A DNA stretch of 64,000 nucleotides, taken from assembly GCA_947503365.1 (NCBI GenBank), contig CANNDT010000007.1:19225-83224 (forward strand), written 5' to 3'. Positions 63,761 through 64,000 of the stretch are shown here, one piece after another. Each line of letters begins with the position of its first letter. Position 1 is the stretch's first letter. This DNA is from CANNDT01 sp945876205 (GTDB lineage: Bacteria > Acidobacteriota > Vicinamibacteria > Vicinamibacterales > UBA2999). The translations under genes were made by a program, and so were the position numbers. The notes under the pieces were generated by a model. The model was not told the DNA's origin. It made no database searches and saw only the letters and a list, made by a program, of their open reading frames with translations.

Positions 63761-64000
63761 ATGAACGTCCTGATTTCCACGGAAGACATTCAGCGGCGCG
63801 TCCGCGAAATGGCGCAGGAGATCGCGCGCGATCATCCCGACGGCGTGCACCTGGTGGCCGTGCTCAAGGGGGCCTTCGTCTTTCTCTCGGACCTGGCCCG
63901 CGCGCTGCCGGGTAGTTGCTCCCTCGATTTCATGGCCGTGTCGAGCTACGGAAAGAGCACGTCCTCGTCCGGACAGGTGCAGCTCCTCAAGGACCTCGAC
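63761..64000 (+). CDS. hpt: Hypoxanthine phosphoribosyltransferase (partial, runs off the right edge)
   Basis: First 80 codons from ATG 63761. ISTEDIQRRVREMAQEIARD, LVAVLKGAFVFLSDLARAL and DFMAVSSYGKSTSSSGQVQL match the Hpt N-terminal half; the PRPP-binding motif lies beyond the edge. Purine salvage. Divergent from rpiB with about 55 nt between starts. Confidence 0.9.
   Translation, partial: MNVLISTEDIQRRVREMAQEIARDHPDGVHLVAVLKGAFVFLSDLARALPGSCSLDFMAVSSYGKSTSSSGQVQLLKDLD

Overview
The window is a dense, high-GC (roughly two-thirds G+C by eye) bacterial chromosome segment with about 61 protein genes (two of them partial), one tRNA, no rRNA, no CRISPR array, no prophage and no insertion sequence. 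Lipoproteins, an outer-membrane assembly lipoprotein (BamD), a TAG/TGA/TAA genetic code and the overall protein flavour suggest a Gram-negative, non-sporulating bacterium. Proteins such as the S55-like secreted peptidase, the large Fis-type sigma-54 regulator and the extended DeoC/RpiB pair look most like Acidobacteriota (Vicinamibacteria-like). That placement is inferred from memory of families, not computed.

Layout. 1-5300 (minus): FAD-linked oxidase (partial), PLP aminotransferase, coaD, rsmD, recG and a secreted protein, divergent from lexA. 5434-14093 (plus): lexA, a DUF3467 protein, nth, a zincin-like peptidase, ksgA, RNase J, ftsK and an AMIN/amidase_3 cell-wall amidase. 14135-15888 (minus): pepA plus a small membrane protein. 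15981-18030 (plus): exported PKD-like protein, conserved hypothetical and GT4 glycosyltransferase in an overlapping trio. 18157-22039 (minus): scoA-scoB-thiolase-JAMM protease-SMP30 lipoprotein, a ketone-body/acetoacetate operon. 22306-22979 (plus): Phd/PIN toxin-antitoxin pair.

22984-33757 (minus) is the centrepiece. It is an aromatic amino acid supraoperon in the order trpL-aroD-trpE-trpG-trpD-trpC-trpF-trpB-trpA-chorismate mutase-DAHP synthase-prephenate dehydrogenase-membrane protein. It is preceded by a TTGACA promoter, a 31-codon leader peptide with three consecutive Trp codons, and a complete four-segment attenuator. Trp-tRNA availability would therefore be read out not only on trp genes but also on the first shikimate step and the Tyr branch.

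33823-37914 (plus): secreted S55-like peptidase and propeller protein. 37862-39270 (minus): ECF sigma factor and zinc-finger anti-sigma. Then a TPR protein, two oligopeptide-type ABC permeases without ATPase or binding protein, a FitAB-type toxin-antitoxin pair and a 970-residue sigma-54 activator. 46145-57305 (mostly plus): aroC, def, fmt, an unknown protein, an exported metallo-beta-lactamase-fold protein (minus), esterase, rsmB, PASTA protein, rpe, thioesterase, nucleotide-sugar epimerase and bamD. The end holds pgsA, a mannose-1-P guanylyltransferase/phosphomannomutase pair, tRNA-Gly(CCC), an outer-membrane-like protein, deoC and rpiB with unusual N-terminal extensions, and the start of hpt.

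Two cross-cutting signals are not explained by genes. First, short-period (7-9 nt) low-complexity arrays, most of them inverted-repeat hairpins, sit directly after stop codons at about seven places; three of them share the CACGAAG unit. Second, CGTAG-containing palindromic repeats occur between genes and also in frame inside coding sequences (sigma-54 regulator, amidase, possibly the propeller protein).
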